From: Epibacterium sp. Ofav1-8
GTDB taxonomy: Bacteria > Pseudomonadota > Alphaproteobacteria > Rhodobacterales > Rhodobacteraceae
Direction of reading: 5' to 3'
Assembly: GCF_022348185.1 (NCBI RefSeq)
Contig: NZ_JAKRFD010000003.1
Span: forward strand, 62,001 to 126,000
Length of the DNA: 64,000 nucleotides
Positions 1-11,847 of the stretch are shown piece by piece. Made by a program: the position numbers and the translations under genes. The stretch's first letter is position 1; every line of letters begins with the position of its first letter. The notes below the pieces were generated by a model. It was not told the DNA's origin, did no database searches, and saw nothing but the letters and a program-made list of their open reading frames with translations.

Positions 1-478
1 TGGCGCCGGTGACGGGGCGGTTTTCGCCATAGGCGGGATCCTTGGCAACGCCATGGGCGATGAAGTTGACCGCGTCATAGCGGGTCATGTCCTGGTCCTG
101 CAGGAAGAAGGCGGCGTCGCTTTCGCGTTCGGCAAAGATCGCGACCAGCACGTTGGCGCCGGTCACTTCGGTGCGGCCCGAGGACTGCACGTGGATGGCG
201 GCGCGCTGGATCACGCGCTGGAAGGCGGCGGTCGGCACCGCCTCGGAGCCGTCGATGTCGGTGACGAGATTCGCCAGATCCTCATCGACGAATTCCAGCA
301 GGGTCGATCGCAGCTCGTCCAGGTTCACGCTGCAGGCCCGCATCACGCGGGCGGCGTCCGGCTCCTCGATCAGGGCCAGCAGCAGATGCTCAAGAGTTGC
401 AAATTCATGTCGCCGTTCATTCGCCAGCGCCAGCGCCGCGTGAATGGCTTGTTCCAAAGTGCTCGAGAATGAAGGCAC
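1..478 (-). CDS. clpA: ATP-dependent Clp protease ATP-binding subunit ClpA, N-terminal part
   Basis: This is the first 159 codons of a gene that runs off the left edge of the window. The translation begins VPSFSSTLEQAIHAALALA and matches the Clp N-terminal (repeat) domain of ClpA, which binds adaptors such as ClpS and some substrates. The AAA+ modules lie outside the window. ClpA unfolds substrates for the ClpP peptidase in the cytosol. The GTG start at 478 is chosen because a GAGGAG ribosome site lies seven bases upstream and the family normally starts with this peptide. No clpS is seen beside it. The identity is firm, but the full length cannot be judged. Confidence 0.9.
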   Translation of the reverse strand, partial: MPSFSSTLEQAIHAALALANERRHEFATLEHLLLALIEEPDAARVMRACSVNLDELRSTLLEFVDEDLANLVTDIDGSEAVPTAAFQRVIQRAAIHVQSSGRTEVTGANVLVAIFAERESDAAFFLQDQDMTRYDAVNFIAHGVAKDPAYGENRPVTGA

Positions 479-679
479 AGGCGTGCTCCTCTGTCTTGGG
501 TCATGGGGATCGGTCGCCACCGGGCGGGCCGGTCCTGTCCCATGACCATGTCCTCATACTGTTAGAGTTTGGTTGATAGAGCGTAAGCTTCAAGGGCTTT
601 TTGTGCGATTGTGGTCACAAAACATGTTATTGTGCTCACATATCTTACGCAAAATTGCGGATGCGGGCCCGTTTCGGGC

Positions 680-1495
680 TCAGAACCTGTCCTTTGCCGA
701 CCGGATATGGGCAAAGACCTCGGCGTCTTCAACCCCCTCCAGGCCAAGGGTTTTCTTCAGATCCGCAGCGCCGGCGCGCAGAAACGGGTTGGTGGCTTTC
801 TCCAGCCCCAGCCGGGCCGGCACGGTGGGGTCATTTTTTGCGCGCGTTTGCGTGATCTCTTCGGCCCGCTGTCGAAGGGCGACATTGTTCGGGTCGATGC
901 TGAGCGCGAAGGCGGCATTGGACTGTGTATATTCATGGCCGGAGTACACCAGCGTGTCATCGGGCAGGGCGGCCAGCGTGCTCAGGCTCTGCCACATCAT
1001 CGCGGGCGTGCCTTCGAACAGGCGCCCGCATCCCAGTGCCATCAGGCTGTCGGCGGTGAACAGCGCGCCGCCCTCCGGGTAGTAAAAGGCGATATGGCCC
1101 AGCGTATGGCCGGGCACCGCGATCACCTGACAGCGCCCCGCGCCGCTGCCGCCCTCAAAACCGGGATCGAGTTCGATATCCAGCGCCTCGCCCTGTGCGG
1201 CGATCTTGTCGGCCTCTGCCTTTGGGCCCATGACCGGGCAGCCGTATTTCTCGCGGATCTGCCGGATGCCGCCCACGTGGTCGGGGTGGTGATGGGTGAT
1301 CATGAGGACCCCCGGGGTCCAGTCCCGCGCCTCCAGCGCCGCGAGGATCGGTCCGGCCTCCGGCGCGTCGATCACCGCCACCCCGTCGGGGCCCTTGACC
1401 AGATAGGCATAATTGTCGGCCAGACAGGGAACCGTGACGATTTCGAGGCCATTTTCGCGGGTGGTGCGGGTGGAGGTCTGATCGGGCATGGTCAT
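680..1495 (-). CDS. gloB: Hydroxyacylglutathione hydrolase (glyoxalase II)
   Basis: The 271-residue protein has the metallo-beta-lactamase signature THHHPDH near residue 68, which binds two metal ions. Downstream it has PGHTLGH and a conserved C-terminal region ending in KDRF, typical of full-length GloB. It hydrolyses S-lactoylglutathione to lactate and glutathione, the second step of methylglyoxal detoxification. The ATG at 1495 is followed two codons later by a second ATG that could equally be used. It is divergent from a methyltransferase gene 55 bases away. A short GC hairpin without a clear T-tract follows the stop. Confidence 0.93.
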   Translation of the reverse strand: MTMPDQTSTRTTRENGLEIVTVPCLADNYAYLVKGPDGVAVIDAPEAGPILAALEARDWTPGVLMITHHHPDHVGGIRQIREKYGCPVMGPKAEADKIAAQGEALDIELDPGFEGGSGAGRCQVIAVPGHTLGHIAFYYPEGGALFTADSLMALGCGRLFEGTPAMMWQSLSTLAALPDDTLVYSGHEYTQSNAAFALSIDPNNVALRQRAEEITQTRAKNDPTVPARLGLEKATNPFLRAGAADLKKTLGLEGVEDAEVFAHIRSAKDRF

Positions 1496-1550
1496 TCGCT
1501 TTCACATTGCTAGACTGCGCCCAGAGTGACCGAAGCAGTGGGCGTCTGCA

Positions 1551-2297
1551 ATGCATCTGGATGTGCAGGATCTGAGGAATTTCTACTACCGCAGCACGCT
1601 GGGCCGTGCCGCCCAGACGGCGGTGCGGGGCCAATTGCTGCGGATGTGGCCCGATGCCACCGGCGAGACGGTGGCGGGGTTTGGCTTTGCCGCGCCGCTG
1701 TTGCGGCCCTATCTGCCGGAAGCGCGGCGGATCATGGCGCTGATGCCGGGGCCGCAGGGGGTGATGCAATGGCCCGCCGGCCTGCCCAATGTCTCGGTCC
1801 TGTGCGAGGAGACATCCTGGCCGGTGGAAACCGGTCGGGTGGACCGGCTGGTGGTGTTGCACGGGCTGGAAACCTCCGAACGCCCCTCCGATCTGCTGGA
1901 CGAATGCTGGCGGGTGCTGGGGCCGGGGGGCAGGGCGATCTTCATCGTGCCCAACCGCGGCGGCTTCTGGGCGCGCTCCGATGCGACGCCGTTTGGCTAT
2001 GGCCGGCCCTATACGCTGACCCAGGTGGAAAACCAGCTGCGGGGGCATCAATTCGCCATCGAGCAGCATGCCGCCGCGCTCTACCGCCCACCAAGCCAGC
2101 GCCGCTTCTGGCTCAAGTCCGGCGCCATGATCGAGCGCATGGGCCACCGTCTGCCGGCGATGATGGCGGCGGGGGTGTTCCTGGTCGAGGTCTCCAAACA
2201 GACCCACCCGCAGAAGGGCCACATGATCAAGACCCGCCGCGCCAATCCGATCCGGGTGCTGGAAGGGCTGTCCAATCCGACCGCCGAACCGGCCTGA
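1551..2297 (+). CDS. Class I SAM-dependent methyltransferase, substrate unknown
   Basis: The 248-residue protein resembles the Methyltransf_11 class. A weak glycine-containing motif lies near residues 42-50, an acidic [11 protein letters not shown] segment lies around residue 100, and a 'post-I' segment reads [14 protein letters not shown], a hallmark of small-molecule methyltransferases. The C-terminal third is specific to alphaproteobacterial relatives, which often sit next to gloB. The ATG at 1551 has only a weak ribosome site. The substrate cannot be read from sequence. It stands alone, transcribed away from gloB and ahead of the atp operon. Confidence 0.75.
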   Translation: MHLDVQDLRNFYYRSTLGRAAQTAVRGQLLRMWPDATGETVAGFGFAAPLLRPYLPEARRIMALMPGPQGVMQWPAGLPNVSVLCEETSWPVETGRVDRLVVLHGLETSERPSDLLDECWRVLGPGGRAIFIVPNRGGFWARSDATPFGYGRPYTLTQVENQLRGHQFAIEQHAAALYRPPSQRRFWLKSGAMIERMGHRLPAMMAAGVFLVEVSKQTHPQKGHMIKTRRANPIRVLEGLSNPTAEPA

Positions 2298-2645
2298 AGA
2301 CCGGACACGACAGGACCGGGCCTAGATTCGACATTGTGTACCTTCGCATGCGGTTGTGTGCTGCATCGGGGCAAATTCCCCCTGCGGAATCGCATTCCTG
2401 TTGTTCCATGCCGCAATTTTTTTACACCTGACCCTGCCACAAAGCGTCACGGTTTTGTTAAGTCATTGAAAAATCGCGAAATCGGTTTTTCGGCCTGCGG
2501 ACAGAGGGAGTTGCTAGGTCGCAAAGGCTCTGCTACATCCACGCTGATTTCGATGCCCGGCCAAAATCGGGCGACCTCACGCCCCCGGATGCTACCTGCC
2601 AGGACGCATAGAAACCGGGGCCAAAATAATATCGGAAGGGTGGAC
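2298..2645 (+). other. Intergenic region and leader of the atp operon
   Basis: These 348 bases hold no convincing gene. The centre (about 2410-2500) is clearly A+T-richer than its surroundings and is the likely place of the atp promoter, but I cannot single out a good -35/-10 pair. The ribosome site GGAAGGGTGG lies directly before the GTG start of atpH. Confidence 0.5.
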
Positions 2646-3206
2646 GTGTCCGAACCAGCTTCGATTTCCGCAGGCATTGCCGACCGCTATGCCACAGCGA
2701 TCTTTGACATCGCTGCCGAGAGCAATGCTCTCGATACTCTCGAGACAAGCATCAATGATCTGGCAGCCGCTTTGGCTGACAGCGAAGACCTGCGCACTCT
2801 CATCACCTCGCCTCTGGTGTCGCGTGACGAGCAGGCCGCCGCCATCTCTGCCGTGGCAGACAAGATGGGGCTTGCCGAGGTGCTGCGCAACACCCTCGCG
2901 CTGATGGCGGCCAAACGCCGCCTGTTTGTGGTTCCCGCCCTGATCGACGCCCTGCGCGCCCGTCTGGCCGAGGCCCGCGGCGAAGTCACCGCCGACGTGG
3001 TGTCCGCCAAGGCGCTGACCAAGACCCAGAGCGAAAAACTGGCCAAGACCCTCGCCGAGCGCGTGGGCAAGAAGGTCACCATCAATGCCACCGTCGATGC
3101 CAGCATCATCGGCGGTCTCGTCGTTAAAGTGGGCTCGAAGATGATCGACAGCTCGATCCGCTCCAAGCTCAACTCCCTACAGAATGCAATGAAAGAGGTC
3201 GGATAA
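2646..3206 (+). CDS. atpH: F1-ATP synthase delta subunit
   Basis: The 186-residue protein starts VSEPASISAGIADRYATAI, the usual beginning of the delta (OSCP-like) subunit that joins the F1 head to the peripheral stalk. The C-terminal block with TINATVDASIIGGLVVKVG is the conserved signature. The GTG start at 2646 is preferred over upstream in-frame codons because it has a GGAAGGGTGG ribosome site and gives the family's usual length. The stop codon is directly followed by the atpA ATG. It is the first gene of atpHAGDC, the order usual in alphaproteobacteria, where F0 genes are elsewhere. Confidence 0.96.
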   Translation: MSEPASISAGIADRYATAIFDIAAESNALDTLETSINDLAAALADSEDLRTLITSPLVSRDEQAAAISAVADKMGLAEVLRNTLALMAAKRRLFVVPALIDALRARLAEARGEVTADVVSAKALTKTQSEKLAKTLAERVGKKVTINATVDASIIGGLVVKVGSKMIDSSIRSKLNSLQNAMKEVG

Positions 3207-4748
3207 ATGGGTATCCAAGCTGCGGAAATTTCCGCGATCCTTAAAGACCAGATCAAGAATTTTGGTCAAGAAGCCGAAGTGGCCGAGATCGGCCGCGTTC
3301 TCTCCGTCGGTGACGGTATCGCCCGTGTCTACGGCCTCGACAACGTCCAGGCGGGCGAAATGGTCGAGTTCCCCGGCGGCATCATGGGCATGGCGCTGAA
3401 CCTCGAATCCGACAACGTCGGTGTGGTGATCTTCGGCTCCGACCGCGACATTAAAGAAGGCGACACCGTCAAGCGCACCAACTCCATCGTGGACGTGCCT
3501 GCTGGTCCCGAGCTGCTGGGTCGCGTTGTCGACGGCCTCGGCAACCCGCTGGACGGCAAAGGTCCGATCGAAGCCAAAGAGCGCAAGGTTGCAGACGTCA
3601 AGGCGCCGGGCATCATCCCGCGTAAATCCGTGCACGAGCCGATGGCAACCGGCCTCAAGTCCGTGGACGCGATGATCCCCGTTGGCCGTGGCCAGCGTGA
3701 GCTGATCATTGGTGACCGTCAGACCGGGAAGACCGCGATCGCTCTGGACACCATCCTGAACCAGAAATCCTACAACGAAGCGGCAGGCGACGACGAGAGC
3801 AAGAAGCTCTACTGCGTCTATGTTGCGGTTGGTCAGAAGCGCTCCACCGTGGCGCAGCTGGTGAAAAAGCTCGAAGAGTCCGGCGCGATGGCATACTCCA
3901 TCGTTGTGGCCGCGACCGCGTCCGACCCGGCGCCGATGCAGTTCCTCGCGCCCTACGCAGCAACCGCGATGGCCGAATACTTCCGCGACAGCGGCAAGCA
4001 CGCGCTCATCATCTATGATGACCTCTCCAAGCAAGCCGTTGCTTACCGTCAGATGTCCCTGCTGCTGCGCCGCCCGCCGGGCCGCGAAGCCTATCCGGGT
4101 GACGTTTTCTACCTCCACTCCCGTCTGCTGGAGCGTTCGGCAAAGCTGAACGAGGACTTCGGTGCAGGCTCGCTGACCGCGCTGCCGATCATCGAAACCC
4201 AGGGCGGCGACGTGTCCGCGTTTATTCCGACCAACGTGATCTCGATCACCGACGGTCAGATCTTCCTCGAGACCGAACTGTTCTACCAGGGCATCCGCCC
4301 CGCCGTGAACACCGGTCTGTCGGTGTCTCGTGTGGGCTCCTCGGCACAGACCGATGCGATGTCCTCCGTTGCGGGCCCTGTGAAACTGTCCCTCGCCCAG
4401 TATCGCGAGATGGCAGCCTTTGCGCAGTTCGGTTCCGACCTCGACGCCGCAACCCAGCAGCTGCTGGCCCGTGGCGCGCGTCTCACTGAGCTGATGAAAC
4501 AGCCGCAGTACTCGCCGCTCACCAACTCTGAAATCGTCTGCATCATCTTCGCGGGCACCAACGGCTACCTCGACAACGTCGACGTCAAGGACGTGGGTCG
4601 TTTCGAAGCCGAGCTTCTGACCTTCCTGCGCTCCAAGAAGGCCGACTTCCTGCAGTGGATCACCGACGAGGATCCCAAGTTCAAGAAGGGTGAACCGGTC
4701 GAGAAGATGAAGGCTGTTCTGGACGAATTCGCCGCAGACTTCGCGTAA
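3207..4748 (+). CDS. atpA: F1-ATP synthase alpha subunit
   Basis: The 513-residue protein carries the Walker A motif GDRQTGKT at residues 169-176, the beta-barrel N-terminus, and the '[20 protein letters not shown]' region with the following LLERSAKL that lines the catalytic interface. The alpha subunit binds regulatory nucleotide and forms the alpha3beta3 head with AtpD. The ATG follows the atpH stop with no gap, implying translational coupling. Codon use is even and strongly biased to C/G third positions, as expected for a highly expressed gene. Confidence 0.99.
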   Translation: MGIQAAEISAILKDQIKNFGQEAEVAEIGRVLSVGDGIARVYGLDNVQAGEMVEFPGGIMGMALNLESDNVGVVIFGSDRDIKEGDTVKRTNSIVDVPAGPELLGRVVDGLGNPLDGKGPIEAKERKVADVKAPGIIPRKSVHEPMATGLKSVDAMIPVGRGQRELIIGDRQTGKTAIALDTILNQKSYNEAAGDDESKKLYCVYVAVGQKRSTVAQLVKKLEESGAMAYSIVVAATASDPAPMQFLAPYAATAMAEYFRDSGKHALIIYDDLSKQAVAYRQMSLLLRRPPGREAYPGDVFYLHSRLLERSAKLNEDFGAGSLTALPIIETQGGDVSAFIPTNVISITDGQIFLETELFYQGIRPAVNTGLSVSRVGSSAQTDAMSSVAGPVKLSLAQYREMAAFAQFGSDLDAATQQLLARGARLTELMKQPQYSPLTNSEIVCIIFAGTNGYLDNVDVKDVGRFEAELLTFLRSKKADFLQWITDEDPKFKKGEPVEKMKAVLDEFAADFA

Positions 4749-4763
4749 GGAGAGAGACAGCAC

Positions 4764-7084
<2,321 letters not shown>

Positions 7085-7095
7085 GGAGGGGCCTC

Positions 7096-7509
7096 ATGGC
7101 TGATACGATGCAATTCGACCTCGTGAGCCCGGAGCGGAGCCTTGCTTCGCTTCAGGCCCGCGCGGTCCAGATCCCCGGCTCCGAGGGTGACATGACGGCG
7201 ATGCCCTTGCACGCGCCGACGCTCACCACTCTGCGCCCGGGCATCCTGAAGGTCGACGCACCGGACGGCGCGTCGGAGTATCTCGTCACCGGCGGTTTTG
7301 CCCAGATCACCGAAGAGGGCCTGTCGGTCCTCGCGGAACGGGCAATTCCGATGGACGAGATGACCCGCGCCCATATGGACGAGCTCATCGAGGAAGCCCG
7401 CGCCATGTACAAGACCGCCAAGGAAGACGATTCCGAACACGGTCTGGTGGAAGACGCGGCCAAGCTGCTTGCAGACATGGAAGCGCTCGGGACCCACATG
7501 AGCCTCTGA
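7096..7509 (+). CDS. atpC: F1-ATP synthase epsilon subunit
   Basis: The 137-residue protein has the N-terminal beta-sandwich of epsilon ([14 protein letters not shown], then [15 protein letters not shown]) followed by a helical C-terminal segment. It links gamma to the c-ring and can inhibit ATP hydrolysis. It is the last gene of the operon. A strong AAGGAGGGG ribosome site precedes it and a rho-independent terminator follows 28 bases after the stop. Confidence 0.97.
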   Translation: MADTMQFDLVSPERSLASLQARAVQIPGSEGDMTAMPLHAPTLTTLRPGILKVDAPDGASEYLVTGGFAQITEEGLSVLAERAIPMDEMTRAHMDELIEEARAMYKTAKEDDSEHGLVEDAAKLLADMEALGTHMSL

Positions 7510-7536
7510 CACCACTGTCAGACCTCAACAGACATG

Positions 7537-7571
7537 AAACCGGCCTGCATGCTGCGGGCCGGTTTCTTTTT
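7537..7571 (+). terminator. Rho-independent terminator of the atp operon
   Basis: A nine-base-pair stem, AAACCGGCC with GGCCGGTTT, encloses an 11-base loop and is followed by CTTTTT. It sits just after atpC. Confidence 0.9.
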
Positions 7572-7626
7572 GGTAAGGCCTGGGTGATACTCTTCACCTG
7601 TTGAGGATCTGAAACCAGAGGTCGCC

Positions 7627-7983
7627 TTGCGCACCACCCGACTGCGAAATCCCCGTACCAGCATCGTTCAGGGCGATGTCGAGGTGTTTTCCGAGTTCGA
7701 CTCGGGCGGCACCATGTGGACAGGCGAGGGGGAGCGGGAACGCCGCCTTCACCTGCGCTTTGACGAGGCCTTTGCGGCCCCGCCGGCCATCCACCTGACC
7801 GCCTCGCTGATGGACATGGACCACGCCGCCGCCTATCGTGCCGAACTGGTGGCCGAAGAGATCTCCGCCGAAGGGTTCGACGTGGTCTTTCGCACCTGGT
7901 CCGACAGCCGCGTCGCCCGCGTCCGCGCCGCCTGGATGGCCATCGGCGATATGCCGTTTGAGGATGACTGGGACGTGGAGTAG
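7627..7983 (+). CDS. H-type lectin domain protein
   Basis: The 118-residue protein fits the H-type lectin fold. It has a basic N-terminus, WTGEGERERRLHLRFDEAF, then PPAIHLTASLMDMD, and a closing segment GFDVVFRTWSDSRVARVRAAW, with the conserved tryptophans and the aspartate after TW. H-type lectins bind carbohydrates such as N-acetylgalactosamine in animals and amoebae; bacterial members have no settled role. There is no signal peptide. The start is TTG at 7627, with AGAGG five bases before it. The next gene begins nine bases after the stop, so they are probably cotranscribed. Confidence 0.75.
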   Translation: MRTTRLRNPRTSIVQGDVEVFSEFDSGGTMWTGEGERERRLHLRFDEAFAAPPAIHLTASLMDMDHAAAYRAELVAEEISAEGFDVVFRTWSDSRVARVRAAWMAIGDMPFEDDWDVE

Positions 7984-7992
7984 GGGGCCGCT

Positions 7993-8517
7993 GTGGCGAC
8001 ACGACAACCGCTGACATTCTGGCAGTGGCATTTTTCTAAGACCAAACGGTTCACGGTTATTCTCTTTGGGGCTTATGCCGCTGGGCCTTTTTGCTTGTGG
8101 CTGCTGCTGAGTGGCGTTGCCGCGGCCTATGGGAGCGCCTATGTGGCGCGCCTACTGGTGTCGCTTTTTTATTGGGTTGTCGCCTTGGGGGGGCTTTACT
8201 GGCTATTTCGCAAGGAAAGGCTGATGACGCCTGCCAAACTGTCCCAAGGCGATAAGATCCGGTTCAAGTCTATCCCGGACGATGTGGACGCAGACCAGAT
8301 CCTGCACCCGATCGAGCCTGACACAAACGGCACGCCTCTGACGCAACAGAAGATTTTCTCCTATCTGGTGACATGCGGCGATGATTTTGCGGTCTATGAC
8401 AGTGCCGAGGCGGGCGGCAAGGAATTGCACCTTCAGTTGCAGGTTGAGGATCGGATGCAGACCTATGTTCTCCCGGTCCCGGCGGACGACAGTTGGTATC
8501 TCACGCGCTATGCCTGA
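7993..8517 (+). CDS. Small membrane protein of unknown function
   Basis: I do not recognise this 174-residue protein. It has two hydrophobic segments (about residues 20-42 and 49-67) likely to be transmembrane helices, then a cytosolic or periplasmic domain of about 100 residues with no known motif (begins RFKSIPDDVDADQ). It starts with GTG after a GGGGG ribosome site. The gene is slightly richer in A/T than its neighbours. Its position right behind the H-type lectin gene suggests a two-gene unit. Confidence 0.65.
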   Translation: MATRQPLTFWQWHFSKTKRFTVILFGAYAAGPFCLWLLLSGVAAAYGSAYVARLLVSLFYWVVALGGLYWLFRKERLMTPAKLSQGDKIRFKSIPDDVDADQILHPIEPDTNGTPLTQQKIFSYLVTCGDDFAVYDSAEAGGKELHLQLQVEDRMQTYVLPVPADDSWYLTRYA

Positions 8518-8595
8518 ACTGAGCACGGTAGCCGGGGCAATCATTGCGTCCGGTGGCCTGTTCCTCGTTCGCGGCAAAAAAACTCACATCGCCCC

Positions 8596-8626
8596 TTGAG
8601 CCTCCAGTGACTGGAACCCCTACATG
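8596..8626 (+). promoter_or_regulatory. CueR/HmrR-type copper-responsive promoter of copA
   Basis: TTGAGC (8596-8601) and TACATG (8621-8626) are separated by 19 bases, the overlong spacer typical of MerR-family promoters. The spacer holds a dyad, CTCCAGT-GACTGGA, close to the CCTTCCAGT/ACTGGAAGG operators known for CueR and HmrR. It ends 30 bases before the copA ATG. No cueR gene is in the window, so the regulator must be encoded elsewhere. Confidence 0.75.
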
Positions 8627-8656
8627 GAACACAACAGGCAATAACGGAGTCGTTCC

Positions 8657-11104
8657 ATGACCCAACCGATCACCGCCCGCCTCTCGATCGAGGGGATGAC
8701 CTGCGCTGGATGCGTGGGGCGTGTCGACCGCACCCTGGCTGCACTGCCGGGGCTCAGCGATGTCTCGGTGAACCTCGCCAATGAGACCGCGCAGATCACC
8801 GCCAACACCGCCGAGGCGCTGGAGCAGGCCGACAGCGCCCTGCGCGATCTGGGCAAACCGGCGCGGCACCAGACTGTGCAACTGTCCATCGCAGGCATGA
8901 CCTGCGGGGGCTGTGTGGGCCGGGTGGAGCGTGCCATCAAGGCGCTGCCCGGTGTGGTCTCGGCCAATGTGAACCTCGCCGCCGAGAGCGCGCAGGTGGA
9001 GATCCTGCAAGGGGTGGTGACGCCGTCGCAGGTGGCGGCAGCCAGCACCGAAGCGGGCTATCGGGCCCGCCCGGCAGAGGCACGCGACAGTGAGGACCGC
9101 GGCGCCCGCAAGCACCGTGAGGCGCGCGATCTGCGTCGTCAGGTCTGGATCGCCGCCATGCTGACCCTGCCGGTGTTTCTGTTGGAAATGGGTAGCCACA
9201 TGGTCCCGGCGGTACATCACTGGATCGCGCAGACCATCGGCATGAAGACCTCATGGGGGGTCCAGGCCGTGCTGACCACGGCGGTGCTGTTCCTTCCCGG
9301 GCGGGCCTTTTTCGCGCTGGGTCTGCCCGCCTTGCGCAAGGGCGCGCCGGATATGAACAGCCTCGTGGCGCTGGGGGCAGGGGCCGCGTGGATCTACTCT
9401 CTGGTGGCGACTTTTGTCCCGGCGCTGCTGCCCGCCGATGTGCGCGCCGTCTATTTCGAGGCGGCGGCGATGATTGTGACCCTGATCCTGATCGGCCGTT
9501 GGCTGGAGGCTCGCGCCAAGGGCCGCACGGGGGCCGCCATTCAGGCGCTGGTGGGCTTGCAGGTCCGCCATGCGCGGCGACTGACCAAGGATGGCCAGCC
9601 CGAGGATGTGGACGTGGATGATCTTGTGCCCGGTGATCGCATCCTTGTGCGTCCCGGCGAACGCATCCCCACCGATGGCGAGGTGCTGGAGGGCAGCGCC
9701 CATGTGGATGAGAGCATGATTTCGGGCGAGCCGATCCCGGTGGAAAAATCCGCAGGCGCTGCGGTCACCGGCGGGACTGTAAACGGCGAGGGCAGTCTTA
9801 CCGTCAGCGTGACCCGCACCGGGGCCGAGACCACGCTGGCGCAGATCATCCGCATGGTGGAGGACGCCCAGGGCGCCAAACTGCCGATCCAGAGCCTCGT
9901 GGATAAGGTCACCCTGCGCTTTGTGCCGGTGGTGATGGGGCTGGCGCTGCTGACGGTGGCGGTGTGGCTGATGGTGGGGCCGGAGCCCACATTGACCAAC
10001 GCCCTGGTGGCCGGGGTGTCGGTACTGATCATCGCCTGTCCCTGCGCCATGGGGCTGGCAACGCCGACCTCGATCATGGTGGGCACGGGCCGCGCGGCAG
10101 AGCTTGGCGTGCTGTTTCGCAAGGGCGACGCGCTGCAATCCCTCAACGAGGTCGATATCATCGCCTTTGACAAGACCGGCACCCTGACCGAGGGTCGCCC
10201 GTCGCTGGTGGCGCTGCACCCGACCGCAGGGTTTGACCGCGCCGAGGTATTGGGTGCGGTGGCCGCAGTGGAGGCACGCTCCGAGCATCCCATCGCCCGC
10301 GCGCTGGTGACAGCCGCGCAGGACGAGGGTCTGACCCTCGCGGAGGTCAGTGATTTCCAGAGCCACACCGCCCGCGGTGTCACCGCGAAGGTGGCCGGGC
10401 GCGAGATCCATATCGGCAGCGCGCGATTGATGTCCGAGGCGGGCATCAGCGTCGATGCGCTGGCGGCAGAGGCGCTTGAGCGCGCCAACCGGGGGGAAAG
10501 TGTGCTCTACACCGCCATCGACGGCCAGCTTGCGGCGCTGCTGGCGGTGGCAGACCCGATCAAACCGACCAGTGCCGCAGCCATCAAAGCGCTGCGGGCG
10601 ATGGGCAAGGATGTGGCGATGATCTCGGGCGATGCTCCGGCCACGGCAGAGGCGATTGCCCGCGATCTGGGCATCTCCCATGTGGTCGCAGGGGTCGCGC
10701 CCGAGGGCAAAGTGGTCGCGCTCAAGGATCTTGCCTCGCGTGGGCGTAAGCTGGGCTTTGTCGGCGATGGCATCAACGACGCACCGGCCCTGGCGCAGGC
10801 GGATGTGGGGATCGCCATTGGCACCGGTACCGATGTGGCGATCGAGGCCGGCGATGTGGTGCTGATGTCGGGTGATCTCGGCGGCGTGGTGACGGCGATC
10901 AATATCTCGCACAGGACGCTGGTGAACATCCGCCAGAACCTCGGCTGGGCCTTTGTCTACAACGCCGCGCTGATCCCGCTGGCGGCGGGCGCGCTCTATC
11001 CGGCGTTCGGCATATTGCTCTCGCCCGTGTTCGCCGCCGGGGCGATGGCGCTGTCGTCGGTGTCGGTGCTGACCAATGCGCTGCGGCTGCGGCGGGCGGG
11101 ATAG
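8657..11104 (+). CDS. copA: Copper-exporting P1B-type ATPase
   Basis: The 815-residue protein has two N-terminal heavy-metal-binding domains with GMTCAGC (Cys16/Cys19) and GMTCGGC (Cys83/Cys86). It also has eight predicted membrane helices, the transport-site CPC at residues 461-463 in ACPCAMG, the phosphorylated aspartate D505 in DKTGTLTEG, the SEHPIA nucleotide site, and GDGINDAPAL. This set marks a Cu(I) exporter that moves cytosolic copper to the periplasm. The upstream CueR-like promoter supports copper rather than zinc or cadmium. It is transcribed alone and ends 21 bases before a convergent gene. Confidence 0.96.
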   Translation: MTQPITARLSIEGMTCAGCVGRVDRTLAALPGLSDVSVNLANETAQITANTAEALEQADSALRDLGKPARHQTVQLSIAGMTCGGCVGRVERAIKALPGVVSANVNLAAESAQVEILQGVVTPSQVAAASTEAGYRARPAEARDSEDRGARKHREARDLRRQVWIAAMLTLPVFLLEMGSHMVPAVHHWIAQTIGMKTSWGVQAVLTTAVLFLPGRAFFALGLPALRKGAPDMNSLVALGAGAAWIYSLVATFVPALLPADVRAVYFEAAAMIVTLILIGRWLEARAKGRTGAAIQALVGLQVRHARRLTKDGQPEDVDVDDLVPGDRILVRPGERIPTDGEVLEGSAHVDESMISGEPIPVEKSAGAAVTGGTVNGEGSLTVSVTRTGAETTLAQIIRMVEDAQGAKLPIQSLVDKVTLRFVPVVMGLALLTVAVWLMVGPEPTLTNALVAGVSVLIIACPCAMGLATPTSIMVGTGRAAELGVLFRKGDALQSLNEVDIIAFDKTGTLTEGRPSLVALHPTAGFDRAEVLGAVAAVEARSEHPIARALVTAAQDEGLTLAEVSDFQSHTARGVTAKVAGREIHIGSARLMSEAGISVDALAAEALERANRGESVLYTAIDGQLAALLAVADPIKPTSAAAIKALRAMGKDVAMISGDAPATAEAIARDLGISHVVAGVAPEGKVVALKDLASRGRKLGFVGDGINDAPALAQADVGIAIGTGTDVAIEAGDVVLMSGDLGGVVTAINISHRTLVNIRQNLGWAFVYNAALIPLAAGALYPAFGILLSPVFAAGAMALSSVSVLTNALRLRRAG

Positions 11105-11125
11105 GTCAGGGACTGGGGCCCGCCC

Positions 11126-11710
11126 CTAGAACACCGCACAGCCGGAGCCGATCACCTCGCCGGGGTGAACCTCGTAATGCGGCGCCGGGTTCAGGTACAC
11201 CATCTGCACCGCGGTGATCCTGTACTGACACTGCTCGGCCTGGGCGGGGGTGACGGTCTGCCCCCCGACATAGAGGTCGAGCCAAATATGGCCGCGGGCG
11301 CCGGTGTGACAGGGGCCGTCCTGAGGCCGGGGGCCATCGCCGCAGGTGTCTTCGACCACCGCGTATTTCCTGAGCCGGGGCAGGTAGAGCATCGTGCCGG
11401 GCGGAAAATCGAGGGTCTCGTGCGGCCCATGGAGCGCATGCCCCACCGCCAGGGTGATCGGATCGTCATGGGTGCCAGTGCCGCCCGCGCGCCGGTGCTT
11501 GACCGGGTGCGAGATGACGGCCGTGCCCGGTGGCGTGTTGTCCCAGAACCCGTATCCGGTGATATAGGCGGCAAAGTGCTGCTCTTCGGCCGCCGCGCTC
11601 GACACTCCGGCGAGGCTGGCCACGAGAGACAGGACAAATCGGGCAGGCAGGGCGCCAGAGGCGCCACAAGAGAGGCCGGCGAGGCAAAGAAACCGGTGTC
11701 CGAGCATCAT
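11126..11710 (-). CDS. Exported 3D/double-psi-barrel-like protein
   Basis: The 194-residue protein begins with a signal peptide (hydrophobic run, then ASLAGVSSAAAEE). The mature part contains AYITGYGFWDN, PPGTMLYLPRLRKYAVVEDT, GHIWLDLYVGG and two cysteine pairs. The order of T-x-Y, P-x-G-T, V-E-D-T and D-L-Y resembles the 3D/double-psi beta-barrel fold of MltA and related cell-wall enzymes. The ATG at 11710 is chosen because GAGGAG lies seven bases upstream; longer in-frame starts lack a ribosome site and would spoil the signal peptide. It may act on peptidoglycan, but this is inference from the fold. Confidence 0.65.
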   Translation of the reverse strand: MMLGHRFLCLAGLSCGASGALPARFVLSLVASLAGVSSAAAEEQHFAAYITGYGFWDNTPPGTAVISHPVKHRRAGGTGTHDDPITLAVGHALHGPHETLDFPPGTMLYLPRLRKYAVVEDTCGDGPRPQDGPCHTGARGHIWLDLYVGGQTVTPAQAEQCQYRITAVQMVYLNPAPHYEVHPGEVIGSGCAVF

Positions 11711-11847
11711 CAGGGATCTCCTCGATCTGAAACTGTGCGGTCGCGCGTTACACCGCCGCCTCATGCATCTAGAGAACAGCATGTGAGGGCGGGTCTGACA
11801 ACTGCTGGCAGAGCCGGAGGCATGGGCCGACGCCGAAGACGGGTATT

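Noticed and set aside
1..478. clpA as a truncated pseudogene
   Set aside because: The gene is simply cut by the window edge; the visible part is intact.
3177..4763. Long open frame on the minus strand opposite atpA
   Set aside because: It mirrors the strongly biased codons of atpA; composition is H/V/D/G-rich without any domain. Same for the minus strand of atpD and groEL.
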